Assembly (NCBI GenBank): GCA_963810775.1
Contig: CAWEOT010000023.1
Location: forward strand, 1 to 64,000
Source: DATBVX01 sp963810775
GTDB taxonomy: Bacteria > Pseudomonadota > Gammaproteobacteria > Steroidobacterales > Steroidobacteraceae
Direction of reading: 5' to 3'
Length of the DNA stretch: 64,000 nt
Position 1 is the first letter of the stretch. Each line of letters begins with the position of its first letter. A program made the position numbers and the translations under genes. The notes below the pieces were generated by a model. It saw only the letters and a program-made list of their open reading frames with translations, was not told where the DNA came from and did not search any database. This document shows positions 52,870-63,333 of the stretch, one piece after another.

Positions 52870-53763
52870 TCAGGTTTGGATACTCGTGCGCTTCCGATGA
52901 CGTGCCGCCGAGCGCGAGGCAGCGGCAACGCTCCGGTTGAGGAGGCGCGCCACCTCGGAAAGCGAGGCTGCATTACGCTCGATGGCCAACCCGGCGATCC
53001 TGTCGCGAACTCGTGCAAGCATTGCGGTTCGGGAGGCTGATCTGAGATCGTGGAGCGATATGCCGGCTTCCTCACAGACTTCGCGGGCGAGTTGTTCCAA
53101 GGCGATCGTCGGACCTTGCTCGAACTCAGACGGGAGGTCAGACGCGACACATACGTGGGCGACGGGGACGCCGGTCTCGAAGTGATGAGCTTCGGTAAAA
53201 CTGGTCTCGACGCCAGCGGCGATCTGCATGGTAAGGAACTTCATGTATAGCTCGTGCGAGCGCTGGCGATCGGCATGAAACATGCGCAGACCGAAGTCCG
53301 TGGTCACCCACGGCTGATGACGTGTTCCCGCATACTCCGCGTGGCTCGACCACAGATATTGAGCCGGTGCTGCGGAGAGGCCTGCGCGCACCGGGTTCAA
53401 ATGAATGTAGCCGAGCAGCTGCAGGAAATAGGCGTCGGTGTCAACGAGCGAGGCGTGGTAGCGATTCTCGAACAGGTGTCCGGTCGTTGGCACATGCCTT
53501 TGCACGGCCCTGGCGAAACGCATGCCGATGCGATGCATGAGCTCGCCCAGGGGGCGGTCGCTGATCTGTACCAGCATGTGCAGGTGGTTCGTCATCCAGC
53601 AGTATGCATGCAGAAGCGCGTTGCTGCGCTCCAGTGCGTCAGCTGTGATGTCGTTGAGGCGGCCACGGTCCCTCGGGTCGAGAAATATCCTCTCTCGGTG
53701 ATTGCCCCGCAGGACGACGTGATAGAAGCCGCCCGGCACATGAACTCTGGGTGCTCGTGGCAC
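52870..53763 (-). CDS. REP-associated tyrosine transposase (Y1/HUH type)
   Basis: 297 aa from GTG 53763, which gives the family start PRAPRVHVPGGFYHVVLRGNH. HUH motif WMTNHLHMLVQ (~residue 63) and the catalytic Tyr region DTDAYFLQLLGYIHLNPVRAGL. These are TnpA-REP (RAYT) features; it would cut single-stranded hairpin DNA at REP sequences. No flanking inverted REPs with GTAG were found. ATG 53817 is an alternative start. Convergent with the PQQ gene. Confidence 0.9.
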   Translation of the reverse strand: MPRAPRVHVPGGFYHVVLRGNHRERIFLDPRDRGRLNDITADALERSNALLHAYCWMTNHLHMLVQISDRPLGELMHRIGMRFARAVQRHVPTTGHLFENRYHASLVDTDAYFLQLLGYIHLNPVRAGLSAAPAQYLWSSHAEYAGTRHQPWVTTDFGLRMFHADRQRSHELYMKFLTMQIAAGVETSFTEAHHFETGVPVAHVCVASDLPSEFEQGPTIALEQLAREVCEEAGISLHDLRSASRTAMLARVRDRIAGLAIERNAASLSEVARLLNRSVAAASRSAARHRKRTSIQT

Positions 53764-53863
53764 TGCCGCTCCGGACGCCAGCGATCCATTTGGTTCCGAT
53801 CCGTTGACGATGCCAAACATCGCGAGCGGCGACGAGTGGCCAATCTGCCCTGCTCGGCAAGTT

Positions 53864-54571
53864 ATGCAACGAGTTGCGCAAGTGAACCTGGTACCGAATA
53901 AAGTGATCGAGCTGTTCACTTCTGAAACGCCGAATGGCTGGAAGATCTCCATTGCCCTGGAGGAGATGGGCCTGCCATATACATACCGGCACATCAGGCT
54001 CTCGACGCGCGAGCAGAAAGAGGCGTGGTACCTCAAGCTCAATCCCAACGGCCGCATTCCAACCATCATCGATCACGACAACGACGATTTCGTGGTGTTC
54101 GAATCGGGCGCGATCCTGATCTACCTGGCCGAGAAGACCGGCCTGTTGATGCCGAAGGACGTGAAAGGACGCTCGCTCGTCATTCAGTGGCTCATGTTCC
54201 AGATGGCAGGCATCGGTCCGATGATGGGCCAGGCGAACGTGTTCTACCGTTACGCGCCGGAAAAGATTCCTTACGCGATCGACCGGTACCAGCGCGAATC
54301 GCGGCGCCTTCTCGAAGTGCTCGACACGCGCCTAAGCGATCACGAGTACTTGGCAGGTGATTATTCCATCGCTGATATCGCGAACTGGGCGTGGGCACGT
54401 GGCCACGAGTGGGGAGGGATCAGCATCGATGGTCTCGATCATTTGAAGCGCTGGCTGGCATTGATTGCCGCGCGCCCGGCCGTGCAGCGCGGTAAGGCGA
54501 TTCCACCGGTGGACGATCTCGGCGACCGCACGCAACAGACGGTCGAAGCCGCACGCAATTTCCTCGTTTAG
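53864..54571 (+). CDS. Nu-class glutathione S-transferase
   Basis: About 235 aa; GTG 53882 is also possible. Nu-class thioredoxin motif SETPNGWKISIALEEMGLPY (TPNxxK), then LNPNGRIPTIIDHDNDDF and ESGAILIYLAEKTGLL. The C-terminal half has MFQMAGIGPMMGQANVFYRY and GDYSIADIANWAW. In Novosphingobium a Nu-class GST removes glutathione from the adduct left by LigE/LigF β-etherases. Being next to a LigF-like gene supports the same role here, as does the coupled operon order. Confidence 0.88.
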   Translation: MQRVAQVNLVPNKVIELFTSETPNGWKISIALEEMGLPYTYRHIRLSTREQKEAWYLKLNPNGRIPTIIDHDNDDFVVFESGAILIYLAEKTGLLMPKDVKGRSLVIQWLMFQMAGIGPMMGQANVFYRYAPEKIPYAIDRYQRESRRLLEVLDTRLSDHEYLAGDYSIADIANWAWARGHEWGGISIDGLDHLKRWLALIAARPAVQRGKAIPPVDDLGDRTQQTVEAARNFLV

Positions 54572-54580
54572 GACGTGAGC

Positions 54581-55345
54581 ATGTTGAAACTTTATCACTG
54601 GGAACCCAACGCCAATTCCGGCAAGCCCATGCTGGCGCTGGCGGAAAAAGGCATCGAGTACGAGAGCCACTACGTCGATCTGCTCAAGTTCGACCAGCAC
54701 CAGCCCGAGTACCTGAAGATCAACCCCGACGGCACCATCCCGACCATGGTGCACGGTGACCTGGTGCTCACCGAATCGACGCCGATGATGGAATACGTCG
54801 ACGAGGCGTTCGACGGGCCGCAGCTGCGTCCGACGGATCCGAAGGAACGCTGGCGCATGCGCTGGTGGATGCGCTTCTTCGACTCCTACTTTGCGCCTTC
54901 GCTCAGCATGATCGGCTGGAGCGTGTTCGTCGGGCCCGCGGTGCGCAAGCGTGATCCGAAGGAGCTGGAGGCGGCGATCCAGCGCATTCCGCTGGAATCG
55001 CGCCGCGTTGCGTGGCGCAAGGCGATGTTCAACGAGTTCAGCGAAGCGGAGCTCGCCGAATCGAAGCGGCGCGTGCTGTTCTGCGTCGGCGTACTCGAGC
55101 AGCATCTCGGCCGCCAGCCTTACATCGCCGGCGAGAGCTATTCACTTGGAGATGCGAACTGCTTCAATCTCGGTTACGCGCTGCCGCTCTCGCAGCCCGA
55201 TCACTGCAATGATCAGAAGACCCCGCACATCATGGAATGGCTGCGCAAGATCTACGAGCGTCCCGCCACCAAGGCGACCTGGGCCAAGGGACGCACGGAG
55301 ATGGCGGCGCGCGTGAAGTTCCTGGAGCGCAACACCAATGCTTGA
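54581..55345 (+). CDS. Glutathione S-transferase, LigF-like β-etherase type (paralogue 3)
   Basis: 254 aa from ATG 54581 (GTG 54575 is just upstream). PNANSGKPMLALAEKGIEYE, LKFDQHQPEYLKINPDGTIPTMV, TESTPMMEYVDEAFD, and SYFAPSLSMIGW. Keeps the Asn-Ser pair at the glutathione-activating position but has lost the VDEYFC wording. Nine bases after the Nu-class GST, and it overlaps the next GST by 8 bp. Confidence 0.83.
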   Translation: MLKLYHWEPNANSGKPMLALAEKGIEYESHYVDLLKFDQHQPEYLKINPDGTIPTMVHGDLVLTESTPMMEYVDEAFDGPQLRPTDPKERWRMRWWMRFFDSYFAPSLSMIGWSVFVGPAVRKRDPKELEAAIQRIPLESRRVAWRKAMFNEFSEAELAESKRRVLFCVGVLEQHLGRQPYIAGESYSLGDANCFNLGYALPLSQPDHCNDQKTPHIMEWLRKIYERPATKATWAKGRTEMAARVKFLERNTNA

Positions 55346-56126
55346 GCTCTATCACTGGGAACCGAACACGTTCTTCCTCAAGCCGCTGATCGCGCTCAAG
55401 GAAAAGCAGGCGGCATTCACCAGCCGCTACTTCGACCCGACGCGCTTCGAGCAATTCGCACCGGCATTTCCCCGCAATACCGAGTCAGGTCTGCACCTGG
55501 AGCGCGAAGGCCCGGTGCTGGTCCATGACGGCACGATCATCAGCAGCTCGTTCTTCATGCTGGAGTACATCGCGGACGCGCTGCCAGGCGTCGAGCTCTA
55601 TCCGGGCAACGCGTACCAGCACTACCGTGCGCGAGCTTGGGGGCAATTCCTGACGCTCTCGCTTGGACCGGGAGTCTGTGCGCTCGGCTGCGCGAAGTAC
55701 CTCGCACCCGCGTTCCGACAGCGTGAGCCGAAACAGCTCGCCGCACAGATCGCCGCCATCGAACCGCTGGAACGACGCCTGGCCTGGAGCGCCGTCGTCG
55801 AGGGCTATTCTGACGAGATGCTGACGGCGGTGAAGCACAAGCTGCAGTTCCCGCTGCAGCGCCTCGAGACCTCGTTAGGCAAAGACCCCTGGCTCGCCGG
55901 GCCGGCCTACTCGGTTGCGGATATCGAAGCCTTCGCCATGCTCAACCCGTTGCCCGACCTGGCGCCGGATCTCGTCAGCGAGCAGGCGACACCGCGCGTG
56001 ATCGACTTCATCAATCGCATGCGTGAGCGCGCCGGCGGTACGCGACGCGCTTGCGATGAGCCGGACCGGCAAGCCGTTGCAAGCTTTCGTGCCTGGCACC
56101 GAAGCCTCGCGCTGGGGCTGAACTGA
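55338..56126 (+). CDS. Diverged LigF-like GST (paralogue 4)
   Basis: 262 aa. LYHWEPNTFFLKPLIALKEKQ places Phe-Phe-Leu where the other copies have Asn-Ser-(Met/Gly), so the usual activating Ser is absent. VPALxHDG becomes GPVLVHDG, and ESTVI becomes SSSFFMLEYI. The helical domain is intact with YSVADIEAF. It could be a catalytically altered etherase or a binding/partner subunit of paralogue 3. Eleven bases after it begins the amidohydrolase gene. Confidence 0.75.
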   Translation: MLELYHWEPNTFFLKPLIALKEKQAAFTSRYFDPTRFEQFAPAFPRNTESGLHLEREGPVLVHDGTIISSSFFMLEYIADALPGVELYPGNAYQHYRARAWGQFLTLSLGPGVCALGCAKYLAPAFRQREPKQLAAQIAAIEPLERRLAWSAVVEGYSDEMLTAVKHKLQFPLQRLETSLGKDPWLAGPAYSVADIEAFAMLNPLPDLAPDLVSEQATPRVIDFINRMRERAGGTRRACDEPDRQAVASFRAWHRSLALGLN

Positions 56127-56137
56127 AGGGAAGCGAG

Positions 56138-57151
56138 ATGCAACACCGACGCATTGCTACGGAGGAAGCGTTTGCGATTCCAGAGCAGTTCGATGCGTGG
56201 CGCGAGCTGCTGAAGAAGAGCACCGATTACGACCCTGACCTGTTCCTCGCGCGCGCGCAGACGGACGGCGGGCTGCTTTCGCGGCGCCTGCTGGACGTCG
56301 ATGAAGAACGGCTGCGGATCATGGACGAGGCGCACGTGGATGTGCACCTGCTCGCGCTTACTTCGACGGGTGTGCAGGCCCTCGAAACGGAGCTCGCCGT
56401 TTCGATCGCAGCGCTCGGCAACGATCGCCTTGCCGCAGCGATCGCGCGACATCCGACCCGCTACGCAGGCCTCGCAACGATTGCGCCGCAGGATCCGAAG
56501 CGCGCCGTGAAGGAAATGGAGCGCGCGATCAGGACGCTGAAACTCAGCGGCGTCATGATCAACTCGCACACCAACGGCGAATATCTCGACGAGCTGAAGT
56601 TCTGGCCGATCCTCGAAGCCGCGGCGGCGCTCGACGTGCCCATCTATATCCATCCACGCTCGCCGTCGCCGGCGATGGCGCAGCCGTATCGCAAGTATCA
56701 CCTCGAGCACGCCATCTGGGGTTATGCGGTCGAGACAGGACTGCACGCGGTGCGCCTCATCATGAGCGGCGTCTTCGACAAGTACCCGACCCTTAAGATC
56801 GTCATCGGCCACATGGGCGAGAACATCCCTTATGCGCTCTACCGGATGGACTGGATGCATGCGCGCGCACCCGTCGCGATGGACCGTCCGAAACTCGCGC
56901 TCACGCCGAGCGAGTACTTCCGGCGCAATTTCATGATCACCACCAGCGGCGTGAACTGGCATCCGGCGCTCAGGTTCTGCATCGAGGTGCTGGGCGCGGA
57001 CAACATCATGTGGGCGGTCGACTATCCGTATCAGGAAACGCACGAGGCAGTGCGTTTCATGAACGATGCGCCGATCTCGGACGACGACAAGGCGAAGATC
57101 TTCTATCGCAACGCCGAGCGAGTGTTCCGCATCCCTGCTGCTTTGAGCTAG
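56138..57151 (+). CDS. Amidohydrolase-2 family decarboxylase, LigW/γ-resorcylate-decarboxylase-like
   Basis: 337 aa. Metal and active-site features: IATEEAFAIP (Glu), VPIYIHPRSPSP (His), LKIVIGHMGENIPY (His), ADNIMWAVDYPYQ (Asp). This matches 5-carboxyvanillate and γ-resorcylate decarboxylases, Mn-dependent non-oxidative enzymes in lignin biphenyl and phenolic acid degradation. Other members hydrolyse or decarboxylate ACMS-like acids. The last base of its stop is the first base of hairpin element copy 3. Confidence 0.85.
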   Translation: MQHRRIATEEAFAIPEQFDAWRELLKKSTDYDPDLFLARAQTDGGLLSRRLLDVDEERLRIMDEAHVDVHLLALTSTGVQALETELAVSIAALGNDRLAAAIARHPTRYAGLATIAPQDPKRAVKEMERAIRTLKLSGVMINSHTNGEYLDELKFWPILEAAAALDVPIYIHPRSPSPAMAQPYRKYHLEHAIWGYAVETGLHAVRLIMSGVFDKYPTLKIVIGHMGENIPYALYRMDWMHARAPVAMDRPKLALTPSEYFRRNFMITTSGVNWHPALRFCIEVLGADNIMWAVDYPYQETHEAVRFMNDAPISDDDKAKIFYRNAERVFRIPAALS

Positions 57152-57320
57152 ATCCAGATCCGTATCTGCCTGGGGTTTCCTCTCCCTTGGGCCGACACGA
57201 TTGTCGAGTCGCAGGCTCCGAGAGCGTCATCGTTCGCGCTGTACGGCAGCGCATGTTCCGTGTAACCAAATCCGAACGGGCCCAGGGAGAGGAAGCCCCA
57301 GGCAGACACGGATCTGGATC
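57151..57320 (-). repeat. Long-hairpin core element, copy 3 (inverted)
   Basis: Left arm 57151-57193 and right arm 57278-57320 are a near-perfect inverted repeat of 43 nt (two substitutions and a one-base slip), including GATCCAGATCCG and TTCCTCTCCCT. On the minus strand the core shows the same blocks as copies 1 and 2: CCCGTTC, then 28 bases, CGTACAGCGCGAA, then 33 bases, CGTGTCGGC. Lies between the amidohydrolase stop and the AEC transporter start. Confidence 0.85.
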
Positions 57321-57343
57321 TCGTGTCAGGATGCACGCGTCGT

Positions 57344-58241
57344 ATGCAGACCATGCGCCTGGTTGCGATCGTCGTCCTCTTCTTCGTCGGCCTGCTGCTG
57401 CGGCAGCGGAGAATTCTGAGCGCCGCGCACGGCGGACGACTGCTGACGATCGTCGTGTGGATCGGATTGCCCACGTTGATTCTTGCCGGGGTGAGTCGCC
57501 TGCCGCTGCATGCGCAGCTCTTCTGGCTGCCGGCGACGGCGATGCTCGCGATCCTGGTCGGCTGCGCTGTATCTGCGTTCGCGGGGCGAAGGCTCGAACT
57601 CGATGCGAAAGCCTTCGGCGCCTTCGTCACCTGCGCGACGGCACTCAACATCAGCCTCGAGTATCCCTTCATGCTCGCCACCAGGGGAGCGAACGGCTTT
57701 GCGGAGCTCGCGCTCTTTGATCTCGGCAATGCGCTGATGCTCTGTACGTTCGGTTACCTGCTGGCGGCCAAGCTTGGCAGGCGGACCGGGACCTGGTGGC
57801 AGGCACTGCAGCGACTCGGTTCCTTTCCGCCCCTCTGGGCGCTGCTGCTGGCGTTGATCATCAATTTCTTCAGTTTGCCGGTCTCGCATGTGGCGCTCGA
57901 TACGCTGCAGGCGATTGGTGGCTGGGTAGTGCTGCTGGTACCGCTCGCGCTCGGCATTCTGTTCGACGGTCGGCGTGCGCTTTCCAGGCCGTCGCTGGCG
58001 GCGGTGGGAGTACGCCTCAGTGTCGGGCTGGCAATCGGGGATCGCCTGTGTGACGCTGCTGGATCTGCAAGGGCTGACGCGCAGCGTGGTGCTCGTCGGC
58101 AGCGCCGCGCCGATCGGCTTCACAGTCGTAGTGCTGGCACAGCGCGAAGCGCTCGATGCCGAGCTGGCTGCAAGCGCGACATCGCTGTCGGTCCTCCTGG
58201 GCCTGCTTTACATACCACTGGCACTCCTGTGGCTGGATTGA
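57344..58241 (+). pseudogene. AEC family (auxin efflux carrier-like) transporter, single frameshift
   Basis: Start ATG 57344 or 57353. Ten helices expected; helices 1-7 read well (LVAIVVLFFVGLLLRQRRILS, FGAFVTCATALNISLEYPFM, LGNALMLCTFGYLLAAKLG, WALLLALIINFFSLPVSHV). After VGLAIG the frame breaks, but removing one G of the GGGG run at 58037-58040 continues IACVTLLDLQGL...GFTVVVLAQREALDAELAA to LLWLD at 58241. AEC members export or import small organic anions. One-base homopolymer slip, true or technical. Confidence 0.8.
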
Positions 58242-58353
58242 GAAAGCTGATCACGCGACTGGAGCAGTTCTGACATTTCGTTCATGGACGTGGCTCAGAC
58301 ACGACATCAGCCCGGAATGAGGCGCCCATCGTGCGCTGTCGGTTGACTCGCGG

Positions 58354-58377
58354 TTCGCTGTAGATCGACTATTGGTA
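58354..58377 (+). promoter_or_regulatory. Possible shared upstream motif (copy at TonB receptor)
   Basis: TTCGCTGTAG plus ATCGACTATTGG, the second copy of the motif at 49041-49064. About 134 bases before the ATG of the receptor gene, nearly the same distance as in the other copy. Both regions also contain TTGAG(C/T)CTGT and a CC-ATT-AGACC stretch further downstream. Confidence 0.3.
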
Positions 58378-58510
58378 CGGCAGTCGCGCTGTAATCGGGG
58401 CGAACGCATGGGGTTTGATCTATTGAGTCTGTTTGTGGATACGCGAGCGATCATCCGTACCATTTAGACCACAACGATCTGGGGGCACCCGTCTGCGAGG
58501 GCGATCGACT

Positions 58511-61079
<2,569 letters not shown>

Positions 61080-61105
61080 TAACTTCGAGCCTATCGAACC
61101 TGAGC

Positions 61106-61125
61106 GCGCGCTCAGAAGAGCGCGC
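61106..61125 (+). terminator. Hairpin after the TonB receptor
   Basis: GCGCGCTC-AGAA-GAGCGCGC, eight perfect base pairs, 26 bases after the receptor stop, followed by CCTTAGTTGTTCT. Most terminator-like hairpin in the window. Confidence 0.65.
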
Positions 61126-61284
61126 CCTTAGTTGTTCTCTGGGCCCGATCGGATCGGTCGATTCGAATAGCAGGTCGCAGAAGGCCAGCGATCTGAAGGT
61201 ACGCAAGCAACCGCAGCTGTGCGCGTTCTTGGTTCCCGACTTTCACGCGATTGACCGATCCCGTCAATCACGAAGCTGTCGGCG

Positions 61285-63333
61285 ATGATTCTTGGTCTTG
61301 GCGTCCTCGCGGGGATCCCGTGCGATGCTCGTCCGCCGGCGGATGTCGACGGCGCACGCATCGGCGCGGCCGACCGCGAGCCCGGAAACTGGATGACCCA
61401 CGGGCGCACCTATCGGGAAGAACGCTTCAGCCCGCTCGCCGCCATCAACGACACCAACGTCGGCAAGCTCGGCCTGGCCTGGTATTTCGAGGCGAACAGT
61501 CACATCGGCACGGAAGCCACACCGCTTGTTGTCGACGGCATCATGTACACGACCAGCGTGTGGAATATCGTGCACGCGCTCGATGCGAAGACCGGCCGCG
61601 AACTCTGGCGCTACGATCCGCAGGTGCCACGCTCCTGGATGCGCTACATGTGCTGCGGCCCGGCGAATCGCGGAGTCGCAGTCTGGAAGGGCAAGGTCTA
61701 CGTCGCGACGATCGAAGGACGCCTGATCGCGATCGACGCCGCGAATGGCCAGCTGCTCTGGCAGGTGCAGACGACTGACCCGAGTCAACCGTATTCCATC
61801 ACGGGCGCTCCGCGCGTCGTGAAGGGCAAGGTGATCATCGGCAACGGCGGCGCTGAAATGCTGGTGCGTGGCTATGTGACTGCCTACGACGCCGACACCG
61901 GCAAGCAAGCCTGGCGTTTCTATATCGTGCCCGGCAATCCGGCGGACGGATTCGAATCGCCGACGATGAAGATGGCAGCCGCAACGTGGTCGGGCGAATG
62001 GTGGAAGTACGGGGGCGGCGGGACCGCGTGGGACTCGTTCGCGTTCGATCCCGATCTCGATCTTCTCTATATCGGTACCGGGAATGGCGCGCCGTGGTCG
62101 CGCGATCTGCGCAGCGCCGGCAAAGGCGACAACCTGTTCCTGTGCTCGATCGTCGCGGTGCGGCCCGACACGGGTGAGTATGTCTGGCACTACCAGGCGG
62201 TACCCGGTGAGAACTGGGACTACACCTGCGTGCAGCAGATGACGCTGCTCGACCTGAAGATCAACAATGTGGTGCGCAAGGTCCTGGTGCAGGCGCCGAA
62301 GAACGGCTTCTTCTACGTGCTCGATCGCGCCACCGGCAAGCTGATCTCGGCCAGCAATTTCGTGCCGGTCAACTGGGCGAGCCGCATCGATCTCGCGACC
62401 GGGCGTCCCGTCGAGATCAAGGAGAATCTCTACGACGCGGTTGATGCCAAGTACGTCTACCCGGCGCACTACGGCGCGCATAACTGGCACCCGATGTCCT
62501 ACAGCCCGCTCACGGGTCTGGTCTACATCCCGGCGCAGGAAGTCGCGTGGCCATACAGTCGCACGGCGCACTTCGAGCCAAAGAAGATGAGCTGGAATCT
62601 CGGCTTCAACCCCAATCCGCGCATGCCGACCACGCCGCCGCCGCCGAAAAAGGCGTACCTGCTCGCGTGGGATCCGGTGAGGAATGCCGAAGCGTGGCGC
62701 ATTGATCATCCCACGCAGTGGAACGGCGGCGTGCTGTCGACCGCGGGCAACCTGCTGGTGCAGGGCGCCTCGGACGGTCGCTTCGTCATCTATCGGGCTG
62801 ACAACGGCAAAGAGCTTTGGGAAGCACCCATCGACACGGGCGCGGTCGCCGGTCCGATCAGCTACTCCGTTGATGGCGAACAGTACATCGCCGTTGCGGC
62901 CGGATGGGCGGGCTCGATGGTGGTCACGGGCGGCGACATGCCGATCCACGCCACGCCGACGCGCATCCTTGCGTTCAAGCTCGGCGGTACCGCGACACTT
63001 CCAAAGCCGCAAACTGCGGCGCCACTGAACCTTCCGTCCTCCACCGCATCCACTGAAGTCATCGCGCAGGGCGCGGCGCGTTATGGGCAATACTGCCGAA
63101 TTTGCCATGGCACGGGCGTAGTCTCGGGAGGCATGACACCGGACCTGCGCTACATGTCGTCCGAAACGCATGCCGCGTTCAAGCAGATCGTCCTGTACGG
63201 CGCGCGCGCGAAGGAGGGCATGGCGCCGTTCGCGGATGTGCTCAACGAAGCAGATGCGGACGCCATTCATGCATACATCATCGACGAGGCTCGCAGACAG
63301 CTGCAGCAGGCAGGCAACCATGAAACTCACTGA
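61285..63333 (+). CDS. PQQ-dependent alcohol dehydrogenase with C-terminal cytochrome c (second copy)
   Basis: 682 aa from ATG 61285. Same fold as the first copy: vicinal Cys123-Cys124, Asp312 in GENWDYTCVQ with Thr314 at the lanthanide position, docking repeats (DAKTGRELWRYD, DAANGQLLWQV) and heme site CRICHG (Cys604, Cys607, His608). The signal peptide is short and lacks basic residues; an in-frame ACG at 61270 (TKLSAMILG...) could be a mutated ATG giving a normal leader. Overlaps the aconitase-X gene by 14 bp. Confidence 0.9.
   Translation: MILGLGVLAGIPCDARPPADVDGARIGAADREPGNWMTHGRTYREERFSPLAAINDTNVGKLGLAWYFEANSHIGTEATPLVVDGIMYTTSVWNIVHALDAKTGRELWRYDPQVPRSWMRYMCCGPANRGVAVWKGKVYVATIEGRLIAIDAANGQLLWQVQTTDPSQPYSITGAPRVVKGKVIIGNGGAEMLVRGYVTAYDADTGKQAWRFYIVPGNPADGFESPTMKMAAATWSGEWWKYGGGGTAWDSFAFDPDLDLLYIGTGNGAPWSRDLRSAGKGDNLFLCSIVAVRPDTGEYVWHYQAVPGENWDYTCVQQMTLLDLKINNVVRKVLVQAPKNGFFYVLDRATGKLISASNFVPVNWASRIDLATGRPVEIKENLYDAVDAKYVYPAHYGAHNWHPMSYSPLTGLVYIPAQEVAWPYSRTAHFEPKKMSWNLGFNPNPRMPTTPPPPKKAYLLAWDPVRNAEAWRIDHPTQWNGGVLSTAGNLLVQGASDGRFVIYRADNGKELWEAPIDTGAVAGPISYSVDGEQYIAVAAGWAGSMVVTGGDMPIHATPTRILAFKLGGTATLPKPQTAAPLNLPSSTASTEVIAQGAARYGQYCRICHGTGVVSGGMTPDLRYMSSETHAAFKQIVLYGARAKEGMAPFADVLNEADADAIHAYIIDEARRQLQQAGNHETH

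Noticed and set aside
26684..57320. Reading the three hairpin elements as integron attC sites
   Set aside because: No integrase in view, no RYYYAAC/GTTRRRY core sites, arms far longer than attC, and neighbouring genes are not cassette-like.
26684..57320. CRISPR array or diversity-generating template repeat
   Set aside because: Copies are about 10-20 kb apart, there is no regular spacer array, and no cas or reverse-transcriptase gene is visible.
61264..63330. Very long minus-strand open frame antisense to the second PQQ dehydrogenase
   Set aside because: Shadow of a GC-rich gene; the plus-strand product has full domain and heme motifs, the antisense product has none.
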